The notes below the pieces were generated by a model. That model made no database searches and had not been told where the DNA came from. It worked only from the letters and a program-made list of their open reading frames with translations. Positions 11,105 through 18,743 of a stretch of 18,743 nt of DNA are shown here, in pieces. The stretch is taken from positions 1-18,743 of the forward strand of contig SWBL01000583.1 of assembly GCA_024195585.1 (NCBI GenBank), in the 5' to 3' direction. The DNA is from Aureobasidium sp. EXF-3400 (taxonomy: Eukaryota > Ascomycota > Dothideomycetes > Dothideales > Saccotheciaceae). A program made the position numbers and the translations under genes. The stretch's first letter is position 1; every line of letters starts with the position of its first letter.

Positions 11105-11373
11105 GAGAGCTGCAGCGAAGGCCAGCCATACAGCGACGCTTCTTTGGTTCCGACGCCGCAGCTTGTACGCAGCGGAGCAAGTGGTCCGGGCAGCTAGATG
11201 CTAGCGTGCATTTGACTTCTCACCAAACTCTCTCCAACATGTCACTCCCAAGCATATCAAGGAGTTGCGACAGCATTAATGTAGCATTGGAAGGACAAGA
11301 GGCAACAGATAGATGATACGAAATCATGTCTCATGGACGAATTGAATCCCCCTGCTTGTTGTCTGAAACGCAG

Positions 11374-11381
11374 CCCACGTG
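11374..11381 (-). promoter_or_regulatory. CACGTGGG E-box-like site
   Basis: Plus strand reads CCCACGTG, so the minus strand carries CACGTGGG, the core of the yeast Pho4 high-affinity site and of other bHLH sites. It is 755 bp upstream of the PHO80-family cyclin start. Seen as sequence; function is inference. Confidence 0.3.
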
Positions 11382-11740
11382 GTAGACTGAAGCCGGCCGC
11401 GAGTAATGATCGGTCGTTGTGCAAATCAGGGTGAGTCGACTTGAGCGGAAGCTTAAATGGCGTCCGGCGGGACTGTCGCTCTGCCTTGGCCGCTTCTTCT
11501 TGTACAGCCTCACCCTCTTGTTTTCTGTTGATTTCATTGTCCGACCTCTCTGCGTGTAGAGACAGACTTCTTCCACATATCCTGGTGGCATTGTTATTGT
11601 GCAGAGAAAGATGCCTTGCATGTGTGAGTATCCGCCACTTTTCTTCCCCTCCAACCTGACACGGTCTCGCCGTATTCGCATGTGTTATGCAGCTTACCAA
11701 TGGCCGTGACGTCGAAACTGCGATGCGTCGGCGACAGACC

Positions 11741-11767
11741 CTGTTCATGGCGACCGGCCATGAACAG
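11741..11767. repeat. Perfect 11-bp inverted repeat with 5-nt loop
   Basis: CTGTTCATGGC (11741-11751), loop GACCG, then GCCATGAACAG (11757-11767). All 11 pairs match. It lies about 370 bp upstream of the cyclin ATG. It could be a binding dyad for a dimeric regulator or a hairpin in RNA. Confidence 0.75.
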
Positions 11768-12135
11768 AGTGTTTCTTCCTTGTCGTGCCTGCTTGCTGTA
11801 TGCTGGACAAGAGGTCCGATTGCTCTTGTATTCTCTGTTGTTTGCCATGTTGATGGAGTCCGTCTTGGCCATTTTGTTGGTCGCTGAGCTTTGCCCTTAT
11901 CCCCAACCTCTCACGACTTTCAGCACGCGCATCGCGGCAGCTCAAACTCCATTTCTGCCGCGCGACTAACGCTTTATTAAACAGAATACCGCAAGTCTGT
12001 AGATTAGGTGTTCGATAGCAATCGACACTTTCACTCATCACTCTCGCACACCACTGCCACCACCATCTCCACCGCACACTCCACTTTTATCTCCAGACCG
12101 CATCTGCACCACCCGCCCGGCCGCCGCAAGGCAAT

Positions 12136-13380
12136 ATGTCAGCAACCGAAAGCCGAGCAAGCAGCGCGCATGCTTCTCGAATGTCAGCCGACTCGTCAGC
12201 TCCATCGTCGTCAAGACAGCGCCCCGCCTCGCCCGCTCTACAACCTGCTGCCGGCCAGCATACTCCCCTTAATGTCGCCAACATCCCTTCGTCGCGCCCT
12301 GACGCTGGCCTCGACTCCTCTCCCGACTCTTCACCCGCTCAGACCGATTCTACACGAGATTCCACCTCATTCGAACCTCAGCGCATCAAGATCCGTGACC
12401 TAAGACACATACAAACCTTGGCGGACAACGATATGCATCCCTTTGCAGAAGATGGCAACAAAGTCGGTGATCAGGGTCCGCAATATGAAATTAGCGCCAT
12501 GCCAATTGAGAACATCATCGAAATGGTCGCCGGTCTCTTGACCAAGATCACAGCTACAAACGATAGGCAACACCAGCATCTGCACCGTCAGATGACTCCA
12601 CCGGAGGGCGGCTCGTCTTCCAATCGTATGCAATCCAACAGTGTACTGGCCTTTCACGGAAAGAACGTGCCCAGCATAACGATTTTGAGCTACCTTCTCC
12701 GCATCAACAAATATTGTCCTACGAGCTATGAGGTGTTCCTCAGTCTTTTGGTCTATTTCGATCGTATGATGGAGAAGGTGAATGCAAGCGCCATGCAAAA
12801 TCTACGAGACATGGATAGACATGAACGCGCTGTAGCTTCTGAACAAGAACTCAAGAGTCCTGCTTCTACACATTCCAACGAGGGCGTGGCACCCGCAAGC
12901 CATGGCTACGCACAAACAGCGACGCCTCCATTGTCTGGTGAGCTCGAATCACAAAGCCAAGGAGCCGTACCTGGCACCCCTCATAGCAAAGTCCGTCAGC
13001 CAGATTCACCAGCAGCGTCTACTTTAGACGCAGACACTCTTGACCTCTCACATCTCTTCGTGGTCGACAGCTTCAACATTCACCGCTTGGTCATTGCAGG
13101 CGTGACATGCGCAAGCAAGTTCTTTTCCGACATTTTCTACACAAACTCGCGTTATGCCAAGGTTCGTTCTGTTCCTACATGTCTCCAATCTTTCGCTAAC
13201 ATACTTCACCAGGTTGGTGGTCTTCCACTCCCTGAGCTTAATCATCTCGAGTTGCAGTTCCTACTCTTGAACGACTTTCGTCTGTCCGTACCTGTGGAAG
13301 AGATCGAAGCATACGGAACAACACTGGTAGAGTTCTATGCTAGAGAGGTATTGGCCCAACGAGCAGAGCAAGCCGAATGA
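12136..13380 (+). CDS. PHO80-family (PCL) cyclin, Pcl6/7-like
   Basis: Predicted 397-residue cyclin of the Pho80/PCL type, partner of a Pho85-like kinase in nutrient or glycogen signalling. Exons are 12136-13161 and 13213-13380; the 51-bp intron 13162-13212 has donor GTTCGT, branch GCTAAC and acceptor CAG. Splicing yields NSRYAKVGGLPLPELNHLE, the conserved family junction. Seen: a Ser/Pro-rich N-terminal tail to about residue 85; a first cyclin-box part with FHGKNVPSITILSYLLRINK and VFLSLLVYFDRMM (to residue 212); a low-complexity, Ser/Thr-Pro-rich insert at about 214-306; then DSFNIHRLVIAGVTCASKFF and LELQFLLLNDFRLSV. The insert splits the cyclin box between the second and third helical blocks. 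The intron is a multiple of three and has no stop, so retention would add 17 residues inside the box. The Pcl6/7 placement rests on the RINKYCPTS-type motif from memory, so I leave the symbol empty. Confidence 0.88.
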   Translation: MSATESRASSAHASRMSADSSAPSSSRQRPASPALQPAAGQHTPLNVANIPSSRPDAGLDSSPDSSPAQTDSTRDSTSFEPQRIKIRDLRHIQTLADNDMHPFAEDGNKVGDQGPQYEISAMPIENIIEMVAGLLTKITATNDRQHQHLHRQMTPPEGGSSSNRMQSNSVLAFHGKNVPSITILSYLLRINKYCPTSYEVFLSLLVYFDRMMEKVNASAMQNLRDMDRHERAVASEQELKSPASTHSNEGVAPASHGYAQTATPPLSGELESQSQGAVPGTPHSKVRQPDSPAASTLDADTLDLSHLFVVDSFNIHRLVIAGVTCASKFFSDIFYTNSRYAKVRSVPTCLQSFANILHQVGGLPLPELNHLELQFLLLNDFRLSVPVEEIEAYGTTLVEFYAREVLAQRAEQAE

Positions 13381-13840
13381 TTGCTTGATCACTTGTCTGG
13401 TTTGGCGAGCAGCCATCCAATCGAATCCAACGCCTTGCACGCGCATCGAGCACGAGCCGTGCAAGAGTACACCGCATATCAGTCTCTCGCGAAAGGCTTC
13501 GCTAGAGAAACTGGCATCTTTACGACGAAACGACAGCAACCTGTTTTGGCCTCTTGTTGAGGCATATGATGAGGAAGGTATATTAGAGCGCGGTGTTGTT
13601 CCTTGTTTTAGAGCCTCATAGATCCAACATACCCTGACCGAACCCCTTTTACTTGGCATCTGGTTTCTGTTCGTTTCTTCTGCTCCCCAGCCTTTGTTTT
13701 CTGCCTCTGCGATACCCAGTTTCCTTTCAGGTTGCTCTGGCTTCTTTTGGCGCTTGCGCCTCTTTCCTCGCATGGCGTCGCAAGATTTACGAGCAGTTTC
13801 ATAGTCGCTATGTCACCAAATCGTTTCTTTCCCAGCCTTG

Positions 13841-13848
13841 CACGTGGG
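13841..13848 (+). promoter_or_regulatory. CACGTGGG E-box-like site
   Basis: Second CACGTGGG in the window outside coding DNA, 460 bp after the cyclin stop and about 990 bp before the TPS3-like start. Together with the site at 11374 it brackets the cyclin gene. Role unknown. Confidence 0.3.
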
Positions 13849-14006
13849 GTTTCGTTGTGACATGCAACGTTTTATTTAAAGTTCGCCTATGCCGAGAAGT
13901 GTTGAACACAAGCGAGGTATGAACGATTGTTCAAGAGACGCGTCGAGACGTTTCGATTCGATCGGTAGAGGTGCAGATGAGCGTGCAAATTAGATGTCTT
14001 GTCAAC

Positions 14007-14085
14007 CCTTCGGCAAATAGAAGTATCCAAGTACATGTTGATGTGCTGTCGAACATGGGTTCGACGGCTTTGTTACCTTCGGCAA
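14007..14085. repeat. Two CCTTCGGCAA direct repeats flanking a 7-bp palindrome
   Basis: CCTTCGGCAA occurs at 14007-14016 and 14076-14085. Between them GTCGAAC (14048-14054), loop ATGG, GTTCGAC (14059-14065) is a perfect inverted repeat. The GGTTCGA part resembles a tRNA B box, but no tRNA fold surrounds it. Confidence 0.55.
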
Positions 14086-14315
14086 GCACTTGCCATATCG
14101 GTCACCATTAAAGGCGCATGGACCTTGCAAGCAGAAAGGTGAAGCATAAACGAGCGCCAGAGCAGGATGTACTTTTGGTTGGAGGGTGGGTCTGCCCCAA
14201 TCGTTGGTAAACATGCGTCACTTGTACGATCATTGCAGGGAATTCGCAACTTCGATGGCAGCGCCCAGCGGGCAGGTTCGGGTGCCTGTTTTTCTGCGCC
14301 GATCGTCAGACACGA

Positions 14316-14817
14316 AGGGGTGGGCTAGTAAACAGGGCAAAAGTTGGCTATGATCCTCCTGAAACTACACGCGTTTCTTCATGAGCGGAAGAACACTACA
14401 AGAGCGTAAACAGATACATACAAAGGCTCTGTCGCTTCTCTTTAACTAGTAGATATAAACATACTTCTTGCAGTCCGACAAACCCTCCTTCCGGCGTGAA
14501 GTCAAGCTGAAACTGGCAGGGGACCACCTAGCCAAGCAAAAGAGCTTTGGGGTTGTGCGGCTAACTAGGCTATTTTGGAAAGCTCGTCCGTCACTCTTGC
14601 ATAACAGCCTCGCACGTCCATCGGCTTTGTCTACAGAACTTTCTGGACATTGCTATTAAGCTGGTTGACATCCTCCTCTTCCTACAAGTACCGGTCATAA
14701 TTTGGGTTGATCCCTCCACCTACAAGAACCTTTTCACCTAGCTGTCGCTCTCGGTGAAACATTGGCCACTCGACACAGGGTCCACGTTTAGGCTTCTCGC
14801 CATCAACACATTCCCCT
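14316..14817. promoter_or_regulatory. Three AGGGG stress-response-like elements upstream of the trehalose gene
   Basis: AGGGG at 14316-14320 and 14518-14522, CCCCT at 14813-14817. AGGGG is the Msn2/4-type stress element that drives yeast trehalose genes. A pentamer occurs often by chance, so the claim is weak; the last copy lies 18 bp from the ATG and is probably in the leader. Confidence 0.25.
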
Positions 14818-14834
14818 ACCTCCATTAAGACGTC

Positions 14835-17747
14835 ATGTCGACCTTCGTCGCTAGCTTGTGAGTACTGCTGTACAGTATAACTGAGTAATTGCCCCAGTTG
14901 CTGATGTGATCAGGTTCCTGCCGTATACGGTTGACTTCCATGATGAACCAGAGGCACCTAAGAGACCGAATCCGCAAAGGATGCACAGTCGAGCTGCCTC
15001 GGCCACCGATATGAAGGCTCTTGCAAACCAAGCAGCAAGTTTATTCAATGGTCCTCCTGTGCCTCCCAAAACACCTGCAGAGGAAAAGCAGGACGATTTC
15101 TTTACTCAATTTGCAAACGACCCTCGTATCAAGCCTAGCGACCCCCGCTCGCTTGCTCGTACTGAAGCAGCTCCTCCGGAATGGGGTGCTGCTGCTCAAT
15201 TCCTCAACCAACCTAAATCTACCGCTGGCCCTCTTCCGTCTGGTAGCATTCTTGATTACGTGAAGTCGGAGAGAAAGGATCCGGAACTACTAGCCAAGCA
15301 CACAGCTCAGAGGAAACGCAGGCCGACCACTGGCACTTCGCGCAGAGGAAGCAACGAACGCAATTTCGCCAGAAAGACCTGGACCGTCGAGCCTGCCGTT
15401 CAAGGAAACGGTGGCTTGATCAATGCCATTCGTGCCCACGATGCTCTGAGATCTGACGAAGATTTCCAGAAGATCTGGGTCGGCACCCTTGGTTTCCCTA
15501 CCGATGCCCTGCTCAATTCTAAGAAGGAGGAGATCTCCGACAGACTGGCAAACGAATATGACGCTGTGACTGTCTTCCCCACGGATCGTGATATTGATGG
15601 ACATTACACTCACTACTGCAAGACCATCCTCTGGCCAGTTTTTCATTATCAAATTCCCGACCACCCGAAGAGCAAGGCCTACGAAGACCATTCTTGGGAA
15701 TTCTACAGAAATGTCAACCAGAACTTTGCTGACAAGATCATTGCAAACTACAAGCGCGGAGATATCATCTGGGTCCACGATTATCATCTCCTACTTGTGC
15801 CTGGTATGATTCGTAAGAAATTACCTGATGCCCAGATTGGCTTCTTCCTTCACGCAGCCTTCCCTTCTTCTGAGGTGTTCAGATGTCTTTCAACCCGTAA
15901 AGAGCTTCTCGAGGGTATGCTTGGTGCCAATCTTGTGGCTTTCCAAACTAAGGAATACGCACACCACTTCCTACAGACTTGCAGCCGTCTTCTCACTGTC
16001 GAGGCTACCCCTGAGGGAGTCCAATTGGAAGAACGTTTTGTGAATGTCAGCCACGAACCTATTGGCGTTGATCCCGCAGGTATGGCCAAGGCTAGAGAAG
16101 AGCCTGAGGTGCAGGAGTGGATCAAGGTTATTCAGGAGAGATACAAGGGCAAGCACCTGATTGTTGCTCGCGACAAGCTGGATAACGTCAGAGGTGTCAG
16201 ACAGAAGCTGCTCGCTTTCGAGTTGTTCCTCAACAAGTACCCACAGTGGCGTCAAAACGTAAGTTAAATGCCTGTCAATTTTTGTCGCACATCTAACCCA
16301 ATCTCTGCAGGTTGTCCTCTTGCAAGTCGCCACATCTACTACCGAGAACAGTGAGCTCCTAGCCACTGTTTCCGACATCAACACCCGTATTGACTCGGTG
16401 CACTCGACACTTGCGCATCAACCTCTAGTCTTCTTGAAGCAGGACATCTCCTTTTCCCAATACGTCGCTCTGCTCACTGTTGCCGATGTCATGATGATTA
16501 CCTCCCTTCGCGAAGGTATGAACTTGACAGCTCACGAGTTCGTTCTGTGTCAGGACGGAGCTTCAACGGAGAAGAAGTATGGTCCTCTAATCCTCAGTGA
16601 GTTCACTGGTAGTGCTTCCGTATTCGGCGGCAGCGAAATCTCTGTCAACCCTTGGGACTACCAAAAGTGTGCCGAAGCTATCAAGCTCGCTCTGGAGATG
16701 TCTCCCGAGGAGAAGGAACGCCGTTACACTAAGCTCTCGAGTGTTGTGCACAAGCAGACTGGAGACTACTGGACCACTTGCTTGAGTGAGTCCCTTGAAA
16801 AGGCCTCCAAGGAACAGTTCTCTCGCGACGCAATGTCGATTCCTCGTCTTTCGGTTACCTCGCTTGCTCAGAAGTACAAGGACGCAGAGCGTAGAGTCTT
16901 CATTCTGGATTATGAGGGTACCCTCGCCACGTACGGTACAGACAAGGATGTTGTCTTGACGTCTCCTCAGCGTGTCCTCGACGTACTCAACGAATTGTTA
17001 TCTGACAAGAAGAACCTTGTCTACGTCATGTCAGGTCGTACTCCCGAGGAGTTGCAGCGCCTTTTCCGCCAAGTTCCCAATCTGGGAGTCATTGCAGAGA
17101 ACGGATGTTTCTTGCGCGAATGGGGTGCTCCCGAGGATGAGTGGACTGCGTTTGCAGATGTTGAGGCATGCGCTGCTTGGAAGAAAGACGTCAAGTCAAT
17201 CTTCCAATACTACTCAGAGCGTGTCGAGGGATCATGGATTGAGGAGCGTCATTGCTCGCTCGTCTTCCACTACGAGAAAGCTGTGGATCCCGAGGCAGCT
17301 CGTACCCAGGCAGGTGACTGCGCCAACCACATCAACGACAGCTGCCAAAGTTACAGAGTGCAGGCCATTCCTACAAGTAAGGCCGTCACTGTCGAATCAC
17401 TCGATTGGAGCAAGGGTTCAGCAGCCACCAACATCTTCGACAAGCTTCGTCAGAAGAATGTCGAAGGTAAGGGACGCACACCACCTGACTTCCTACTGGT
17501 GGCTGGTAACGACCGCGAGGACGAGACCATCTTCCAGTGGGCCAACAACCTTTCGGAGCAGGGCAAGGTTGCCAACGTCACCACTGTCAGTGTGGGCAAG
17601 CGCAACACCCAAGCCATGACTACCATCACTCAGGGCACAACTGGTTTGATCAGTGCGCTCCAAAAGCTGTCGAATTATTCGTACGAGTCTGCACCTGAAG
17701 GATCCGGTGGCCGCCGCCCATCTGTTCTCCTTACTACTGGTTCTTAG
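14835..17747 (+). CDS. TPS3: Trehalose-6-phosphate synthase complex regulatory subunit (TPS3/TSL1 type)
   Basis: Predicted 934-residue subunit with a synthase-like domain followed by a phosphatase-like domain, belonging to the trehalose synthase complex (yeast Tps3/Tsl1, Aspergillus TslA). Exons are 14835-14857, 14914-16258 and 16311-17747; introns are 56 and 52 bp. The 23-nt first exon yields MSTFVASLFLPYTVDF, the usual family start. Seen in the GT20 synthase-like domain: WVHDYHL with HDYH at 296-299, GFFLHAAFPSSE (active enzymes usually have HTPFPSSE), RDKLDNVRG with Lys429 and Arg434 where active enzymes have Arg and Lys, and LREGMNLTAHEF. In the HAD-type phosphatase domain, motif I is DYEGT (Asp656, Glu658) rather than DXDGT, and motif IV is GNDREDE (Asn856) rather than GDDxTDE. 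The phosphatase is therefore probably inactive, which separates it from Tps2. An N-terminal polar linker at about 20-150 precedes the synthase domain. Confidence 0.92.
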
Positions 17748-18690
17748 TTGGAGTCTTCGGCACTTTGATCTCAGGTTGATGCATGCATTCGTAGGAGGTT
17801 CATGAATGATGGTCGATCTTGCTAGTTTTTGTACTACTAGTTACTTTTCTTCTCCTGTTTTCTGTTTAATGCTTTCTAGAGCGTCTTTGCTTGCCCTTTC
17901 TGCATGTTCACGATGATAGATGAGTAGTCTCTATGAAGTCACGTTTGTTGCATGTAATCTTTTCGTCCCAGCTGTTGTTTATATTGCCTGTGAGTTGTGC
18001 TTGAAATCGCTGTGGTTGACAAATCTTCGACAGAAACACAGCTATGCAGGGTAAGGTTGTTCAACCAGCGTAGACAAACTTTTGAATCGAAGTGGATGAT
18101 GGATCATATTCGACGGTCGACTCGTGGTCTTCCCATATTCAACATCTGTTCCAACAATCAAGTAGTTAATGTCGCACATAGTTTTGATCGCTTCTGTCGA
18201 GTCTCTGAGTCATCCTCCTTTCGAACACGATTATTCTCATAAAGTTGAGTGTCATCTCGTGACATCCCAGTCTACTTCATTGTCAGCAAGACGTATTCGA
18301 GTCAAATCGCGTAAGACGTATTGAAACCATAAAATGACGAGCTTAACGTATCACACGTACATTAAGCTATTCCGAGATAAGACATCAGGATGTTTGGATG
18401 GTTGTTGCTGTTGGTATTGTTGTCAGAGGCAAAGAGACAGGGTCATACCACTTACATCAAATGTGTTGAACACATCTCCCCTCAATCTCTTCCCCACAAG
18501 AGACTCCAGAACTATTTTCTTCAAGTCCCGCTCGGAGTCCTTCTCTCGTACGCAGGAATTTATGAATCTGTCGTCCTCGAACCAAGTATACCTCTTCTAA
18601 TCTTGCTTGAGACGGTATATTAATTTTGGTAGCCAGAAGTTCAGCCAAGATCCTGAATCTGGCCAACCGGATTCAACCCTTACAAGCTAA
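17748..18690. other. Intergenic region between the trehalose gene and the tRNA
   Basis: 943 bp with no supported protein gene. The first 200 bp is T-rich and is probably the 3' UTR and end-processing region. A 10-bp direct repeat AAGACGTATT lies at 18288-18297 and 18313-18322. A short frame from ATG 18390 begins with a hydrophobic run (MFGWLLLLVLLSEA) but then has no recognisable content, so I leave it uncalled. Confidence 0.45.
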
Positions 18691-18743
18691 GGTGATGTGG
18701 TGTAGTGGTAGCATGTGTCGTTGTGGAGGTTAAAGTCCAGCAA
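18691..18743 (+). tRNA. Probable tRNA-His (GTG), 5' half, cut by window edge, likely intron-containing
   Basis: Seen from 18691: a 7-nt acceptor strand GGTGATG, then TG, a D arm GTGT-AGTGGTA-GCAT with 4 pairable positions, and invariant T8, A14, GG and A21. The A box TGGTGTAGTGG fits the RNA polymerase III consensus closely. The anticodon stem 5' strand is TGTCG (18716-18720), followed by TT, anticodon GTG (18723-18725) and G37. The next bases (AGGTTA) do not pair with TGTCG, so either an intron starts after position 37, the standard eukaryotic site, or this is a degenerate copy. The T arm and 3' end lie outside the window. Identity as histidine rests only on the anticodon position. Confidence 0.55.

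Larger units (their letters stand above)
11105..12135. other. Intergenic region, PRE3 3' side and cyclin promoter/leader
   Basis: 1031 bp with no convincing gene. It holds a CACGTGGG site on the minus strand (11374-11381), a perfect 11-bp hairpin (11741-11767), and a C/T/A-rich stretch from about 12030 to 12115 that looks like the cyclin 5' leader. Minus-strand open frames here (for example 11257-11748) lack any recognisable domain and cross the hairpin, and I do not call them genes. Confidence 0.5.
13381..14834. other. Long intergenic region, cyclin 3' side and TPS3-like promoter
   Basis: 1454 bp without a supported gene. It contains a CACGTGGG site (13841-13848), a small palindrome flanked by two copies of CCTTCGGCAA (14007-14085), and three AGGGG stress-element motifs (14316-14320, 14518-14522 and, on the minus strand, 14813-14817). 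The last 140 bp is C/T-rich and has no upstream ATG before the TPS3-like start. Minus-strand frames such as 13261-13773 overlap the cyclin 3' end and look like chance. Confidence 0.5.

Noticed and set aside
11257..11748. 163-codon minus-strand open frame in the PRE3-cyclin spacer
   Set aside because: Composition is Arg/Ser/His-rich without a domain, its start sits inside the hairpin, and there is no splice-linked partner. A species-specific gene cannot be excluded without RNA data.
13261..13773. 170-codon minus-strand open frame after the cyclin
   Set aside because: It overlaps the conserved cyclin 3' coding end in antisense and shows only basic low-complexity sequence.
14048..14065. tRNA B-box-like GGTTCGA near 14059
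   Set aside because: No A box, acceptor stem or anticodon arm at the right distance; it is part of a short palindrome.
14835..17747. Assignment as the active trehalose-6-phosphate phosphatase Tps2
   Set aside because: Motif I is DYEGT and motif IV is GND, lacking the Asp residues that an active HAD phosphatase uses; Tps3/Tsl1 fits better.
18390..18623. 77-codon frame beginning MFGWLLLLVLLSEA, like a small secreted protein
   Set aside because: The hydrophobic start could be a signal peptide, but the remainder has no cysteine pattern or conserved feature and comes from a T-rich spacer; no promoter or intron support.

Overview
This is an 18.7-kb piece of a fungal nuclear genome, almost certainly from a filamentous ascomycete (Pezizomycotina). 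The evidence is short introns of 47-57 bp with GT(A/G)(A/T/C)GT-like donors, CTRAY-like branch points and AG acceptors, compact spacing, C-ending codons in the well-expressed genes, and best-fitting protein families that are fungal. A Dothideomycete is plausible, but I cannot prove the class from sequence alone. No mobile element, CRISPR array, virus, secondary-metabolite cluster or bacterial-type operon is visible.

Layout, left to right: (1) 3' end of the NAD-isocitrate dehydrogenase regulatory subunit IDH1 (+, cut by the window edge); (2) an Erv26/SVP26/TEX261-family cargo receptor of early secretory vesicles (-, two exons), convergent with IDH1; (3) an M1 zinc aminopeptidase of the Ape2/puromycin-sensitive type (+, two exons) with a presequence-like N terminus; (4) dolichol kinase SEC59 (+, two exons); (5) a BEM46/ABHD13 alpha/beta hydrolase (-, four exons), convergent with SEC59; (6) proteasome beta1 subunit PRE3 (+, five exons, one of only 15 nt), divergent from BEM46; (7) a PHO80-family cyclin (+, two exons); (8) a TPS3/TSL1-type regulatory subunit of trehalose-6-phosphate synthase (+, three exons) with degenerate phosphatase motifs; (9) the 5' half of a probable tRNA-His gene cut by the right edge.

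The genes are housekeeping functions (TCA cycle, ER glycosylation and export, peptide turnover, proteasome, cell-cycle or nutrient signalling, trehalose/stress) and do not form an evident pathway cluster. Weak thematic links exist: SEC59 and SVP26 both serve the early secretory pathway, and PRE3 and the aminopeptidase both serve protein turnover. I read these as chance neighbours.

I rebuilt all exon structures by hand from reading frame, splice consensus and family conservation. Five longer gene-free stretches (7961-8754, 9786-10195, 11105-12135, 13381-14834, 17748-18690) hold UTRs and promoters plus a few short palindromes and candidate factor sites. I do not see a previously undescribed system here. 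The observations most worth a second look are the doubly degenerate trehalose subunit, the 15-nt exon carrying the proteasome catalytic threonine, the stop-free intron in the cyclin, the possible dual start of the aminopeptidase, and a perfect 11-bp hairpin at 11741-11767.
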